NCBI GenBank assembly: GCA_905182995.1 | Contig: CAJJDP010000153.1 | Location: 62,001-126,000, forward strand | DNA: 64,000 bases | Direction: 5' to 3' | Source of the DNA: Paramecium octaurelia | Lineage: Eukaryota > Ciliophora > Oligohymenophorea > Peniculida > Parameciidae | Shown here: positions 1 through 13,097 of the stretch, piece after piece | Position numbering within the stretch: position 1 is the first letter of the stretch | Layout of the letters: each line of letters starts with the position of its first letter | Notes under the pieces: generated by a model | The model's database searches: none | The model's input: the letters and a program-made list of their open reading frames with translations, nothing else | Told to the model about the DNA's origin: nothing | Made by a program: the position numbers and the translations under genes

Positions 1-1835
1 GAAGAGGTTAGGTTTTCACCAGAGGATCAAATATTATAATAAGGAATTTGTGATGATGCTGCCTTGTATATAATTACCAAGGGCAATGTGTGTATTTAAT
101 TTCAAGATGACAACAAAGGAAGCAACACAAGAGCCCTATCATACCTAACAAAGGGATAATCCTTTGGTGAGTATTCGTTTTTCACAGGAATGAATAGAAC
201 TGCATCTGCTAAAAGCTTAGGATTTTCAAGAGCCTACAAAATATCCAGACAATAATTGCTTATTGTATTAGCTTAATCTCCGCTTGACTTGGTAAACAGT
301 ATAATTTTATCAATAGGAAAGATATTGCGAAGTCAGAGATAGCATCCTACTCTCCAATAATTATCAACCCTCTAAATTAAGTTGTTATTCTTGTAAAAAG
401 TTCACACATCTCATCAAAGATTGTCCAGTCTTACACTACGTAGCAGATCAAGAACGAGTCTTAAAAAAAGAGTATTTCCCAATCTATTAGGACAGAACTA
501 GGAACTTTAGAAGGAAACACGAACGAAAAAGATTTGAAACTCTGAAAGAATGCAAAAAAACCATGGTGTTAGTCAGGGATTTCTAAACCAAATAAGTTTT
601 AGATAATGTAACAGTCATGGAAGATGAATTGGATGTATCATATGAAGATAATGAATTAGATATATCTCCTCCAGAATATTGTACTATAATATTTAACATT
701 TTTAGCATCACTTACTAAAAGCTTGTCAAAGATCTCTAGATAACAATCACAAAATAGAAGTTATTCATAGGATAATCATTTATAACCTATTTAAGAAAGT
801 GATAGTTCTATGGAGAGTGCTAGTCCTAATAAGCAGAGAGTCAAGTAAGTTAAATAGACTCTATAAACAGCTGGATTTGGTGTTAGCGAATCACTTCATA
901 ATAGACTTGTTTCTATTTAAGAAGAATAGCTAACAGACTCCATTCATGACAAACCATCATAAAATGCTACTTAATCTAATCTATAAAAATTAGAGGACTA
1001 TAAATTCTCAATGAAAAATGATTCCCTTGGTCTCCCTAATCTGGCTGAAAATGCAAGGTCATCTGGCAGGAAGATCACATTGGTTCGTAAATAAAAAAAG
1101 GAGGATTCATACAAACCATTTTCATCTTAAACTTAAGTTGATTCAAGGGAACGAGGTTAATCAGCTCAAAATTCAAATAGGAAGCCTAAATTAAAGGACA
1201 TTAGGGAAATGTCATAAGAAATTGCAATTAACCCATCAGTATAATCAATTGAAAAACGAGATTAATTAAGGAGAAAGACTACAAAAACATATAGGAGCAA
1301 AACTGCAAAATCCCTCAAAACTAAAGTTTTAGATAATCACACTCATACATTGAATTAAGAATTTTCAAGTCCTAATTACGATGAATAGCATATATCCATG
1401 GAATTAGAGGGTTTTGAAGCATTAAAGAATTTTTAATGTTATTTTAGTTGGAATAACCCAAAAGTGATTGTTGCAAGAGCTATGAGAACTTTAAAAATGA
1501 ACATGGATAAAAGGAAAAATTTTGGGAACATCTTTTCATTATACACATTCAATAACTTGGCCATGAATAAGGCTTTAAGAATTAAGCGGAAATTAAAGTT
1601 GATGTAAACTATATTGTCTATTTATCTTAGTGATGATCCTCCTATGTAAACAAATGATATTAAAAAGGGACATCCATCAAAATCCCCCAGATAATCTAGA
1701 ATAAGCATTAAGAGAAATACAGCAACATAAGATGTTTTTGGTTTTCAACCTAAAAAACATATGTTAGAGTCATAAATTTAAGTTTAAGGACATGCATTCA
1801 ATAAAATTCAGCGAAATGAATTTGAACTTAAATGA
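1..1835 (+). CDS. Cyclic-nucleotide-binding protein with CCHC zinc knuckle (5' truncated)
   Basis: The frame is open from base 1 and ends at TGA 1833-1835 once two 25-nt introns (292-316, 681-705) are removed. The first ~95 residues look like the C-terminal half of a cyclic-nucleotide-binding domain, with a phosphate-binding-cassette-like segment FGEYSFFTGMNRTASA. It is followed by CYSCKKFTHLIKDCP, which fits CX2CX4HX4C, a classical zinc knuckle. The rest is basic, Gln/Ser-rich and probably disordered, with no membrane segment in the visible part. Ciliates have many K+ channels and kinases with such domains, but the upstream part is outside the window, so the full protein type is unknown. Without splicing the first frame hits TGA, which supports the introns. 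Confidence 0.8.
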
Positions 1836-2148
1836 AGAGTACTATTATGTAAATTAAAGTAACTTAAATTTAAACAATTCTCAAAATGTTATTTTATTTT
1901 AGTAATAAATTAAATCTAATCGTATATTTTTTCATTTAATCAATTAGTTTGATTCTAATTTACTTGAATATAAACAAATAAATTTAATAATTAATATTTT
2001 ATTGTTATATATATATATATGAATAATTGATCACATCTAAAAGAGTTATTTCTAGATGATTTTATTATTATTATATTCTAAACAGATTCATAATTTATTA
2101 TTATTTTGCTGTTTACTTATAATTATTAATAATTTAATTTTCTCATAA
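1836..2148. other. AT-rich intergenic region
   Basis: About 310 bp of very AT-rich spacer with a short TA tract near 2010-2020. No open frame or structured element stands out. It should hold the 3' end of the upstream gene and the promoter of the gene starting at 2149. Confidence 0.6.
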
Positions 2149-2745
2149 ATGAGATATGAATTTATTTAAGCACAATCACAATAAGTTTACTAAAAAATAA
2201 CACCTATACTAAAGCCTACTGCTGATGTTTAAAATTATGTCAGAGCATTAATATTTTTAGGAACAAATTAACTGGAAGATGATTGGCTTTCTGCCAAATA
2301 GCATTTTGAATTTGCAATCAATCGAATTCTTCAAGGGAGTGTAGATAGAAATAATTATCTATTTTGTGAGAAAATGCTTTTGAAACCCTTCAATAAATAA
2401 AGTTAATTAGGAAGAGATTTGTATTCCTTGCTTACAAATTGTTTGAACTTTTGTAAAGAAGAAAATAAATTCAAAAGAAGCAGGAGTGGATAAACAGGTG
2501 TGAAAGCATGTGATCATATTCAATTGAATAACTCTACAAAAATAGGGGCACTTGTAAAGTCATTCAAGGAAGAATATTAAAAAATGATAGATACAAGGCC
2601 ATCACTTAAATCTAGAATGGTAGAAGAAAGAGTTAACAAACATATAGAACAAATAAAAGAAAAAATAAAAAGAACCAATAAAACAAGCTATTTTATTTCT
2701 CCAAGAAGAGAACAGTAAGAAAAAGCTAAAAGTTTGAATAAATGA
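2149..2745 (+). CDS. Hypothetical protein, 198 aa
   Basis: An intronless frame of 198 codons starts at ATG 2149 and ends at TGA 2743-2745, with TAA and TAG read as Gln. The N-terminal half has hydrophobic helices around residues 30-60; the C-terminal half is basic and helical, rich in Lys, Glu and Arg. I recognise no domain, signal peptide or membrane segment. Codon use resembles that of the flanking genes, which supports coding. Function unknown. Confidence 0.65.
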
Positions 2746-2802
2746 ATAATTTTTTGATCTTCATATCAATTTTAATGCACTCAAATTATTAATTTTGTTT
2801 TA

Positions 2803-3207
2803 ATGTTACACATAGAGTGTTTTCTCAAAATTCAAATTGATTTAATAACTAATATAGAATATTTCTTAAGTGCTAATAATAAAATGAATAGTAAGATATC
2901 TTCTCAACTTTAGGGTTATTTGGAATTGGAATATTCAATTATTACATTTGATAATAATACTTCTATAAATTTATTGCAATTTATTTCAAAAATAAAGGAT
3001 AGAATTTCAAAAATAACTATTCTCTATCCAACTTAACTCAAGAAATAATCGTTCATATTATTGATAATAGTTAAGAGTCTGATCAAATTTATGGGTAGTC
3101 TGAGATAAAGGCAATAATTCATTTAACCATAATTTGAAAGAATAATCTTTTTTAATTAATCATAAATTCTTACTACTTATTTTAATAAAACATTGATTTA
3201 AATATGA
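2803..3207 (+). CDS. Possible small gene, 134 aa
   Basis: An ATG-initiated frame at 2803 stays open for 134 codons to TGA 3205-3207. The protein has hydrophobic stretches and a Gln-rich C-terminus but no recognised domain. A 23-nt segment (2888-2910) begins GTAAG and ends TTTAG and would look like an intron, yet removing it breaks the frame. With only one stop codon in the code, open frames of this size occur by chance in AT-rich DNA, so this may be plain intergenic sequence. Confidence 0.25.
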
Positions 3208-3284
3208 GAATAAAAGTCAAAACCTATATAGAATTAGAATTTTATCAATATTACTTTATAAAATATTCATATATATACTCCTTG

Positions 3285-4407
<1,123 letters not shown>

Positions 4408-4516
4408 AACATTTCCTTTCTATTTTTGGTTCTTTATATATGGAATATAAAGATATTAATTGAAATAAAGTAGAATGTTAATAATATTGTAAAAATTAGT
4501 TAGTATAAAACATTAA

Positions 4517-7265
4517 TCAATTTATTCTTATTTGGGAAAAGGTTCTTATTTACCTATCAATTGTATCTAGCTAAAATTATTATGATATAAATTACAATGA
4601 CTATGTCAACTAGAGCCTCAATGATTACAAATTTGGATTACTTGATTTGAGTTGTTTTCAAATATAATATCTATTACTCTTAACTCATGACTCTATTTTT
4701 TCTAAATGTATTGGACACATAATCTTAGAGTTTCTTTTCGAGGATTAATAAAAATGATTCAAATTCCTTTTGATTGTTCTCTAATTTAGTATACTCCACT
4801 AATAGAGCATTTTTAGATTTGTTAATTTTATCATATTCTAATTTCAAGGTTGCAATCTTTTATTCCAATTACCTTTGACTTTATGTTTTTTCATTTTATT
4901 CAATTTACTTTTGCACTTCACTTGATCTATGAGTCTTTTGTAAATCTTATAATTCATTTTACAAATCAGATATAGTTTAATCTCTTATTTGTAATTTTTA
5001 GATGTACAATTACTATTCTGACTTCAATTATGAGATTTCTTATCTTAATTTCTATTCATTTCTATGGAGTTGGTTGGTTTTATTGTTCAATTCATTAATA
5101 ATGTTTTCGCAGTTATCTAATTTGAATGACTTTTGAATATGCAGGAATATTTCTTATTTTTAATTTAATTACTCTTGCAATTCTAAAATAGTATTTCTGT
5201 ATAATTAATTTTCTTGTTTCCAATTATCTTCAAATAATTCGAAGGATTTAATTGACATTTCCAGATTTTCTATCACACTCAAATTGTATTAATTTTCAGT
5301 TTGTAATGATTTCAGTTCTTATTCTAAATGCTGATATTAAGTTTTGAGATTAGAATATTGTTATGTCAACTGATCGTATTCTCTTTTGAAGTCATTATTT
5401 TATTTGATATTGATATTTTCATCCTCTAATTTTTAGACATATTCTGACAACCTATTAATTTCTAATTGCTACTATTCAATTTAAGCATTTAATTGATTAG
5501 TTTCAGCCTAGAATGACTAATTATTTTGATAAATTTCCACATGAATTTATTCTAATTGCAATCTCAATTAAGAATTGTATTCAATTTATTTCTACAAATC
5601 TGAATCTAGTTTTTAGATATTCTAATCCTTCTCCTCATAGATACTGGATTGATTCTATTAATTTTGAAATAATTGAATTTGCATCTGTTCAATTTTCTCG
5701 ATATATTATTGAACTTCTTCTTTCAATCCATCGTATTAGTGTTATAATGATAATTTAGAGACTTCCATCTAATCGAAATCCTCTTTGATCTAATCATACA
5801 GATAATCTTTCATTTTCATTTGATCTTCAAATCCTCTCAAAGTAGAAGCTAGTATAGTCTTGTGAGCCTACTATTGATCACTAATGCTTTATTCCAACTC
5901 CTTTTTCTTTTTTTACAACTTATAAATAACATCTTCCTATTGTAATAACTGTATTTTCAACTTATTTTAATACTCAATATTCTCATTCAACGTTTAGTAA
6001 TTAGTAGTTTCCTCTTCTTTAAATGATAAATTCAGAGACTTCAAAATCTAAACGATATAGCTCTTCTTTTCAGCATACTCCTGCAATTGTCCCTCAACAG
6101 TTTCCAGTTCCATTTGCATAGCACTTTAATGGATCTATTGAAGCAATTTCTGTATCTCATCAAATTACATATGCAATTAAGATTACAAGGCATCACTTGG
6201 CTATACGTTTTCTAATTCCCTTGTTTTTTTGGCTAATTCTTCCTTCAGTTAAGAGATCTGGAGATTCAGCTTGGTAATCTCTTCTCCTGAATACTCCTTA
6301 TTGACATGAGCCTTGACTTTTATTTGTTTAACCCTCTCTGCAAATTTCAAAGTCGAAATGCTTTCCTCCTCATGCAATGGATTGACAGCAGCCACCATGA
6401 ATGTCTTTGAATTGCCTCCAAGGGAATCCTTCAATAGAGTGGTAAGTTTGGAATCTCTGAAGGGAATATGAATTTTATTATTTCCTTTTTCTCTCTCTAC
6501 GATTGCATAAATGACCAATCCGAGCTGAGTCAGGCTTTTATTAATGGCTTGGGTTTCCTTTAATCTTTACCCTTCAGTTTGTGCAGTCTTCTGACGTTCT
6601 GAGCCAGCTAGATCAACAAAGTACATTTTTGAATATAAATGAACTTCGCATTTTTCTTATTAAATTGAAGTAGAATATTGAATTAAAAATACTGCGTGAC
6701 TTCTTGAACTTTCACTATTCATTTTTGTAGCTGCAATGTGTCTGGTCGAATTGCCCTTTCTCAATAAGGCTATTGCTTCATCATAATTTGAGATCACAGC
6801 TGCATTCAAATTTTCAACATAGATGCCTTTCTTAGGATCTTCTCGTATTTGTAATGAATTCGAGGAGGAAGAGAGCAAATCAAATATTTACTCATTGTAG
6901 ATTTCTAAATATGAACCCTTGATGATGACATTGGGATCCTCAATAGAACAAGCAAATATGTACTGCAAACACTAAGGCAGCAACCCATCATTATTCCCGA
7001 TCAATGTATGAGTTTTGCCACTGCCTGTTTGGCCATAAGCAAAGACACACCCATTGTACCCTTGTAAAGCATTGTTGATCAGTGGTTATCCTATCAAGGT
7101 GAAGACATCCTATTATGAAGCACTTGGAGGAATCACATGATCGTAGTGATATTGCTTGTTCGATATCAATAATACGGTCGAATCGCACTCGTCAACCTTA
7201 ATACAACCCTACTCTGGCTTTACTCTTACTACCACTTAAATGTTATTTTAACGATACTCTAACAT
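4517..7265 (-). CDS. N-terminal motor kinesin
   Basis: A 907-aa kinesin. The motor domain fills about residues 8-320: P-loop GQTGSGKT (78-85), SSRSHAVF (switch I), [10 protein letters not shown] (switch II) and the conserved region ending [18 protein letters not shown] short neck is followed by ~560 residues of nearly continuous coiled coil rich in Gln encoded by TAA/TAG. The whole gene is one exon except for a canonical 25-nt intron at 4571-4595 near the C-terminus. If unspliced, translation would instead end at TGA 4557-4559 after a hydrophobic stretch. The RLKE-INKSL switch II context resembles several plus-end families, so I do not assign a class. Confidence 0.88.
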
Positions 7266-7553
7266 GTATAATTATATTTTGAATTAATTTCAAATAATGC
7301 TAAATAAATTAGTTTAATTCAAAATCAAATAAGTAGTTTTTTGTGATCATTTGCTTCTCCTTTTTTTTTTTAATTGATTAAATTTTCATCCCATTTAGCT
7401 ATACCTATTCGCAATAAATCTGTCTTCGAACTCCATCATTTAATAAACCATAAAGTCGCATTTAAATTAAACAGAATCTATCAGAATTTGATCATGTTAT
7501 TTATATACAAGCTTCGATAATTAGGAAATCAATAATTATTTTAATATAAATAC

Positions 7554-7812
7554 ATGTAAATTTTCATAAAAACTTTGGCAGGCAAGAAAGTCTCATACAA
7601 TATCGAAGCAGATAACACAATTCAATAACTTAAAATGCAATTATAAGAAAAAGAAGGAATTAGCTCTGAATAATTTAAAGTATTTTTAATTGTTATTGTT
7701 TTAGCTCATCTTCAAAGGAAGACATCTTTAAGAAGATAATAAAATAGCTGATGCTCAAATGTAAGCTGGAGATACTGTCCATATGGTCATTTAATTGAGA
7801 GGAGGATTTTGA
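7554..7812 (+). CDS. Ubiquitin-like modifier ending LRGGF
   Basis: Two exons joined across a 25-nt intron (7680-7704) encode 77 residues that align with ubiquitin without gaps: MQIFIKTLAGKK at the start, LIFKGRHL around residues 43-50 and VIQLRGGF at the end. One residue (Phe) follows the Gly-Gly, so a C-terminal hydrolase would have to expose it. Of the ubiquitin chain lysines, K6, K11, K27 and K33 are kept, but position 29 is Gln, 48 is Arg and 63 is Ala. Position 72 is Gln, whereas ubiquitin has Arg and NEDD8 has Ala; this residue governs E1 choice. It is probably a NEDD8/Rub-type or ciliate-specific modifier rather than ubiquitin. Confidence 0.85.
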
Positions 7813-8242
7813 GCGGATCGTAAAATATGATTGTTTAACATACCTATAAATATGTTTATATTTATACATACTTTTCATAATCTATTCAAACCATTCCTCT
7901 TAAATGTACATCTCATGATTTTAATGAGATAAGTGATTGAAAAATGCAATTTGCTGACCCAAAGTAATCGATTCACTAAATTCTGATCCTATCAATTTCA
8001 ATGAATATCTTCATATATATCTATGTAGGTTGGTTGTTGATATTTGACTAAAGCTGAACTTTTTGGATTTCTTATGTTTCGATAAAATAATAGAATTTTA
8101 ATTCTACTATAAAGAATATTTTAATGTTATTTCTTGGAATTGCGTGAGATTACTGAACTCAGATACAGCGTTGTATTTTGATAAAAAGATAAAAATATAT
8201 GAAACAGCTCATAATTATTATTATTCTCCATCTAATGACCAT
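7813..8242. other. Convergent intergenic region
   Basis: About 430 bp between the 3' ends of the ubiquitin-like gene and the RasGEF gene on the other strand. It is AT-rich, with short direct and inverted AT stretches but no convincing frame. Confidence 0.5.
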
Positions 8243-9790
8243 TCAATGAATAGTTTTCGCCAATTTAATCAATTCTATATACACTAAGGTTTCTTTATCA
8301 AGGGGAGTTTGAAGATTGGCTTCCAACTCCTTTTCTATCCCTTTAGTGAAATGGTGAATGATCTGTTCTTCATTTTCAGAGATCTTAAATGATTAATTAA
8401 GTAAACTTTACTTTTGGACACATCTATTGGTAGAGCACTTGTTGTCGTTTAGACATTTTGACCAACAAAAACATAATATCAGAGATTTAAAGAAATAGAC
8501 TCTTATTGGTTTTGATTTGCAATTCTAGTCTCTTGATTTGAGTGATATATTTATGAAAGGATGGAATGTAGAGATGCTGTTTTTGATTGTCTGAATCTTG
8601 GAAATTATGTTTGATATGTTCTTCGTAAAATGCATTGATTTTTGGGATTCGATTCAAGTCTCTAAAGAGGACTGGCATCGTTCCAATGTAATCTTTTAAC
8701 AACAGTTAAATTCCGTATTTGTAAACAATGAACAGTCCTTCAAGATCATAATTTTGTTGTAATTTCTCTGCCAAATCAATCCAATATCCCAAAGCATCCT
8801 GACGATCGTGTTTGTTAGGGTTGCGCACGACTGAATAAATGATAAATTAAGAGATTGTATTGATTCTTCGAAAATACTAAATTTAGATTTGATATCTTAC
8901 GTGATTCAGTCCTCCCTTAACAATAATGTTCCTTATCTGCAGCTCAGCGTAGAATTATGAGTTGATGAAGCTCAAGACAAAAGCAACTTCATCAGTCGAC
9001 CAAGGCAGGACTTGATTATGTTTCATTAAAGGCATGAATATTTTTTATTGAATAATGTCGATTGACAATGAGCTCCTTTGGGAATCAGTACATTCCTTAA
9101 AAATACTCTTGTCTGGGAAGGGTTGAATGATGGATTCGAATATTGTTAGGAGTTAAAAGTCGATTCGGAATTCATTAACTCTTAAAGATATCATTAATGC
9201 TAAAAATTCAGTGATTGAATTAGAATTTGAAACAAATTAAGCCATGTCTTATTGGTTTTCATTCCAAACTGCTTTCCACAACAAGAAAAAAGTAAATGTT
9301 ACTAGATTGGTGAAGTAATCTAATGTAAGAACCAATGTTTATTTCAATTGTTGATCATCACTATTAAAAGTTGTTTCTATAATTGTGTTAAAAGTAGAGT
9401 CTTTGAAAAAACATTCAACTTTCAGACATTTCTCAGTAAAGTTGGCCAGCCACTCTTCCGACGATTGTGCAGAGATTAGGAACACCTTCTTTGCCTATTC
9501 CGAGAGACTTTCAGAATCTTTTTATATTATGGTATTTTTTTGTTACCTATACGTTTTTGGTAGTTCTACCATTAGGATTCCTCAAGTAGTGTTCTTGAAC
9601 TATGAAGACTACTTGAAGAGTAAGATGTGTCACATTAATAAAGCTTCCCTTCACTCAATTATTCTTAACCATCGGAAATATTGGAATAGAAACTAGTTGC
9701 TTTGTTTTGCGATTGTACATCATGGGTCTTGGCTTTGATTATCTCGAGTTCATTGTCTTCCAATAATAATTTTAGAGGTGGTTTCCTCAT
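8243..9790 (-). CDS. RasGEF-domain protein
   Basis: A predicted 490-aa protein. The C-terminal half matches the RasGEF (Cdc25-like) catalytic domain: VLPWSTDEVAFVLSFINSQF, then RRINTISQFIIYSVV, the helical core LGYWIDLAEKL and DLEGLFIVYKYGIQ. The middle region (LVLTLDYFTNLVTF) may be the RasGEF N-terminal module. Such proteins catalyse GDP release from Ras-like GTPases. Introns are read at 9547-9569 (23 nt), 8877-8900 (24 nt, which joins the conserved LNH-YFRRI segment) and 8384-8411 (28 nt, ending AAG). Only with the third does the acidic C-terminus (ISENEEQ...) stay in frame, and the total is then 491 whole codons. Confidence 0.75.
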
Positions 9791-9853
9791 TTTAATTTTA
9801 CTAAGTATATTATATATAAAAAATTAGAACATTAAATCTAAAATTAACTAAAT

Positions 9854-10708
9854 ATGATACAAGGAGCTCAGACTGACTTCATCTATGTATTTTATTGATA
9901 AAATATTGATTATGATAGATCTTAAAGAAATATAAAAAAAGTAAAAGGTATTCCGAATTACAAGAAATACACATCTAATGTAAGATTGCTATTCTCCTTA
10001 ATTGTAGGTATCATCGATGAATTGAAAGGGGAAAACAAACAAGAACTTCACAATAAATTTTTCGAAATCCTGCAAAGTTCTTTAACTACGATTGGCTCTT
10101 TTAAGTTTTTAATTCTTTGTCACAAACTCATTTATCAACTCTAACAAGAATTCACTAGCAGATTTATTTCAAATAAGCTCATACCCGGAGATCACACTGA
10201 TAAGTCCAGATTGGCTATTTACTATTATAATTTTTTATTCAAATTATGCGAAAACTTCGATTACTACAAAGAAGTCATAGATTTTATTGAAACTGACAAT
10301 ATTGTAAAGTTTTTGCAATATGAATTACTTGTTCAAATCCAAATACTGTATCCCTTGGCATCCCTACTGCAGGAGTTGTCTCAAGTAACATTTTCAATTT
10401 ATCAGGTTGTCAAATTACTAGATTACTTACTTTGTAGGGAATCCCCACTACTTCTTCAATTGGGAACTTGCATTCTGAAAGACTTTTGCGTTATTTATAA
10501 TTTCCTATCCACAGCTATGCAGGAATTGCAAAGTAGAAGTTTTTATAAACCCCTTAGTTTACATTTTGAAAGTCCCTTTAAAAGAAGCCAAAGTGCTTTA
10601 TCATGTATATCAAATCACTATCCAAATGTCAAAGTGCATGAAGAGACTCCAATAACTTAAATTGTACTCTAATTTTAAATAACCACATTACTTCATTATC
10701 ACTATTGA
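9854..10708 (+). CDS. Hypothetical helical protein, possibly ANTH-like
   Basis: A 264-aa protein from three exons (introns 9887-9918 and 9980-10007). It is mostly alpha-helical, with hydrophobic helices such as FKFLILCHKLIYQL and LAIYYYNFLFKLCENFDYY. The spacing is reminiscent of the ANTH/AP180 membrane-adaptor fold, in which a conserved helix reads LxVLHxL and is followed by a Tyr-rich helix, but no clear lipid-binding signature is seen. The C-terminus is Ser/Pro-rich. The start lies 63 bp from the start of the divergent RasGEF gene. Function not established. Confidence 0.65.
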
Positions 10709-10797
10709 ATTGAACAAGAAAATCGAACTCCACATGTTAAACTCCATAAAACTCTCTAACATTGAAATTAGTATATGACATATATGCATTTTTATAT

Positions 10798-11139
10798 TCA
10801 AAGATTTACCTTCTTCCTAACTCTGTCCATATCTATAATTGAGCTTTCACTAATTATATCACATCGTACTTGGCTCTGGATAATCAGATCTTTGTGTTAG
10901 ATTATCACTTGCAATTTTTGAATCTCCTTCTAGCATTATTCAACCTCGGCCCTCGTCCTATTGTTTTTGCGTCTTTATTTATTAGGCACTTTTATGTTAC
11001 TCTTTAATAATTCATTCTCCTCCCTCAACAACTTCAATTGCGTCGCAACTATTTCCAACTTATTTTAGACCCTGGCCAATTACTCCTCCAATAAATGTCT
11101 CTCGTTCAACACTGCTCTGCATGAATCACAATACTCCAT
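10798..11139 (-). CDS. Small coiled-coil protein, 113 aa
   Basis: An intronless frame from ATG 11139 to TGA at 10798. After a CDSC pair near the N-terminus, residues 15-50 form a leucine-rich coiled coil (LEEQLARVQNKLEIVATQLK). A basic patch (KQRRKNNRTR) follows, then a second coil. It may be a small zinc-dependent or DNA-binding coil, but no family is recognised. It lies just downstream of the SDHAF4-type gene on the same strand. Confidence 0.6.
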
Positions 11140-11177
11140 TTATTTTAAATTAAATAATATCTAAAATTTTGGGCATC

Positions 11178-11537
11178 TCAAAAATCTGTTACTCTTCCCC
11201 TTCCAATCCAATCTCCATATCTCGTTGGTTCTGGGCCCTTCACTTTGAATCCTACCTCAGGTGGCATCCCATTTTTATCCAATTCATATGGCTTGACTTG
11301 CTCTCCACTCTATTGACTCTTGGTTATCTTGTATTTCTGAATCAACTCCTTTAATTCCTTTGCCTTCTCTATTTGTTCTTACACCTCGCCCTTCTCATTT
11401 TCTTTTAAAAATCCTAATGGATTCATTAATTCATCCATCTATTTTTGAGAAAGTTGGGCACCCATGATACTCGAAGGTTTAGGAGGAGCCTTCTTGGATG
11501 TGCTAAACAAGTGCTTGCAAACTAATCTTAATCTCAT
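11178..11537 (-). CDS. SDHAF4: Succinate dehydrogenase assembly factor 4 (SDHAF4-type)
   Basis: A 119-aa intronless gene. The C-terminus GPEPTRYGDWIGRGRVTDF matches the hallmark of SDHAF4/Sdh8 (DUF1674), which carries GPEPTRYGDW and ends in DF. The family protects the flavinated SDHA subunit during assembly of respiratory complex II in the mitochondrial matrix. The N-terminus (MRLRLVCKHLFSTSKK) is basic and Ser-rich with no acidic residues, as expected of a mitochondrial presequence. The middle is Lys/Glu-rich and probably disordered, as in homologues. Length is typical of the family. Confidence 0.85.
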
Positions 11538-11722
11538 TTAATTAAATAATAACTTTATAAACATAATTGTGATTAACATTATTCAATATGTATAATGCAT
11601 ATACAAATTATTTTTTAACCAAAAATAAAGAGTGAACTAAATTCATTAACTCAAATATTAAGCTTAATTTTAATTAAAACAGACACGCCTCTAATTTAAT
11701 CGATAATTCTTAATTTAAAATT

Positions 11723-12541
11723 ATGTAGCTTCGAAGTTGTAAGTTTAACCAACCTCCAAGAAGATAATATATATCTCCATATCAAATATTTTATTAAGAA
11801 CAATTGAATATATTGTTGAGCCAAGGAGTTTGTATTAATATGGTTGGTGGTCCCATCTAAAAAGCCTGGTAGGAATTGACATCCGAAATGCATGAATATT
11901 ATGAGGAGTAATTTGAATAATGCGAAGAACAATTTTAGGAGTAGCTCATCTACTTTTATGGTGGCAATCAAAAACATATCAATTAATTGAACGAACTCAA
12001 AAATATTCCCTCCAAACCCAAAAAGCCTCTCACTCCTTAATTTGAATATATAATCAAAAATAGGTACAAAATTTAATCTAAAACAATCAATTGGAAATAG
12101 TCTTTCTCACTTCTAGTCAAAGAATATTTTAAATAGTCTTAAAATGTTAGAGAACAATTAGAATTCGATTTCGAAAGAAAAATGAGAGATTACAAAGAGG
12201 CCATTGAAAAATGGAACTAGTAATAAAATTTTATAATTTTTAGAATGTATGCTGAAAAATATAAAACTTTAGAAAATGATACAATTGAAATTTATAAAAA
12301 ATAAAAGACTGAAAATGATTTTGAATACTAAGAATTACAGTTTTTCAGACCTGTTAGAAAATTGAGAACAAATAAAAAAGAGGATTATGCTTAAACATAA
12401 AATGGTTTTAAAAATGTCAACAAATATCCACTTAGGGATGAAGATTTTGGTTTGAGAGAGATGTAGACTAATACAGAACAATTTGCAGAAGAGCTACAAC
12501 AATTAGTCTCTAAATAAACAAAAAAAGCAAGACAATTTTGA
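11723..12541 (+). CDS. Tandem HMG-box protein
   Basis: A 264-aa protein with one 24-nt intron (12220-12243). Two HMG-box-like regions can be seen. Box 1 (about residues 14-80) starts PRRQYISPYQIFYQEQL and contains IQKAWQELTSEMHEYYEEQF. Box 2 (about 98-170) starts PKKPLTPQFEYIIKNRYKI and ends DYKEAIEKWN. Box 2 keeps the proline-rich start and the closing W, but its central helix is diverged. Two boxes with a long linker recall TFAM-type mitochondrial or chromosomal HMG proteins, which bend DNA. No clear mitochondrial presequence is seen although the N-terminus is basic. Confidence 0.75.
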
Positions 12542-12637
12542 GAAGTATATATAATTTATCTAAAGTTATTGTTACAATATTTGCTCTTAATTGAAAATCT
12601 TAGATACTCATATTCTTAGTATGTGATATAAATGATA

Positions 12638-12994
12638 TCAATTACTATCATGTTCTTGAGTTTTTTGCTTAGCAAAATATTGTCTAGCGTATTGCTTTGA
12701 TCTCAAAATACCCGTTTATGACTGGCATCTTGGCTTTTATGGATTGAATTTTTGATGATGCGATCTTATAGAGTGTTAATTATACCTACACTAACTAGGA
12801 GTTCTTGTGCCTACAACTTAACTCATTTTCTTAAATAATCTTTATCCTTTGGTGTGATTGTTGTTTTCTTCGAGGAAGCTAAGATAAGCCTTATGTTCTA
12901 TTTCGTTCCAGTGTCCTTGTTTTTTATTTATTTTCTTCGATCCTGTCAGGATATCATTAGTTACTTTCGTGGCTTCAGAATCATTCAATGTCAT
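12638..12994 (-). CDS. SANT/MYB-like (SHAQKY-class) protein
   Basis: A 118-aa frame, or 111 aa if a 21-nt segment is removed. The domain reads KKQGHWNEIEHKAYLSFLEE, then TRTPSQCR and SHHQKF. This matches the R.WT.EEH and TRTP.Q..SH.QK pattern of SHAQKY-type MYB domains, which bind DNA. The 21-nt segment at 12765-12785 begins GTATAA, ends AAG and sits exactly between CR and SHHQKF, so it is probably an intron, but it is in frame and lacks TGA, so retention would simply insert 7 residues into the recognition helix region. Confidence 0.75.
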
Positions 12995-13097
12995 TAATTT
13001 ACAATTAAAATACAAAAAATATGTTCAGATTGAAAAATCAAGCACTCACAACTTTGGATTAATAATTATATAATTATTTTTTAACTGTTAAAATAAT

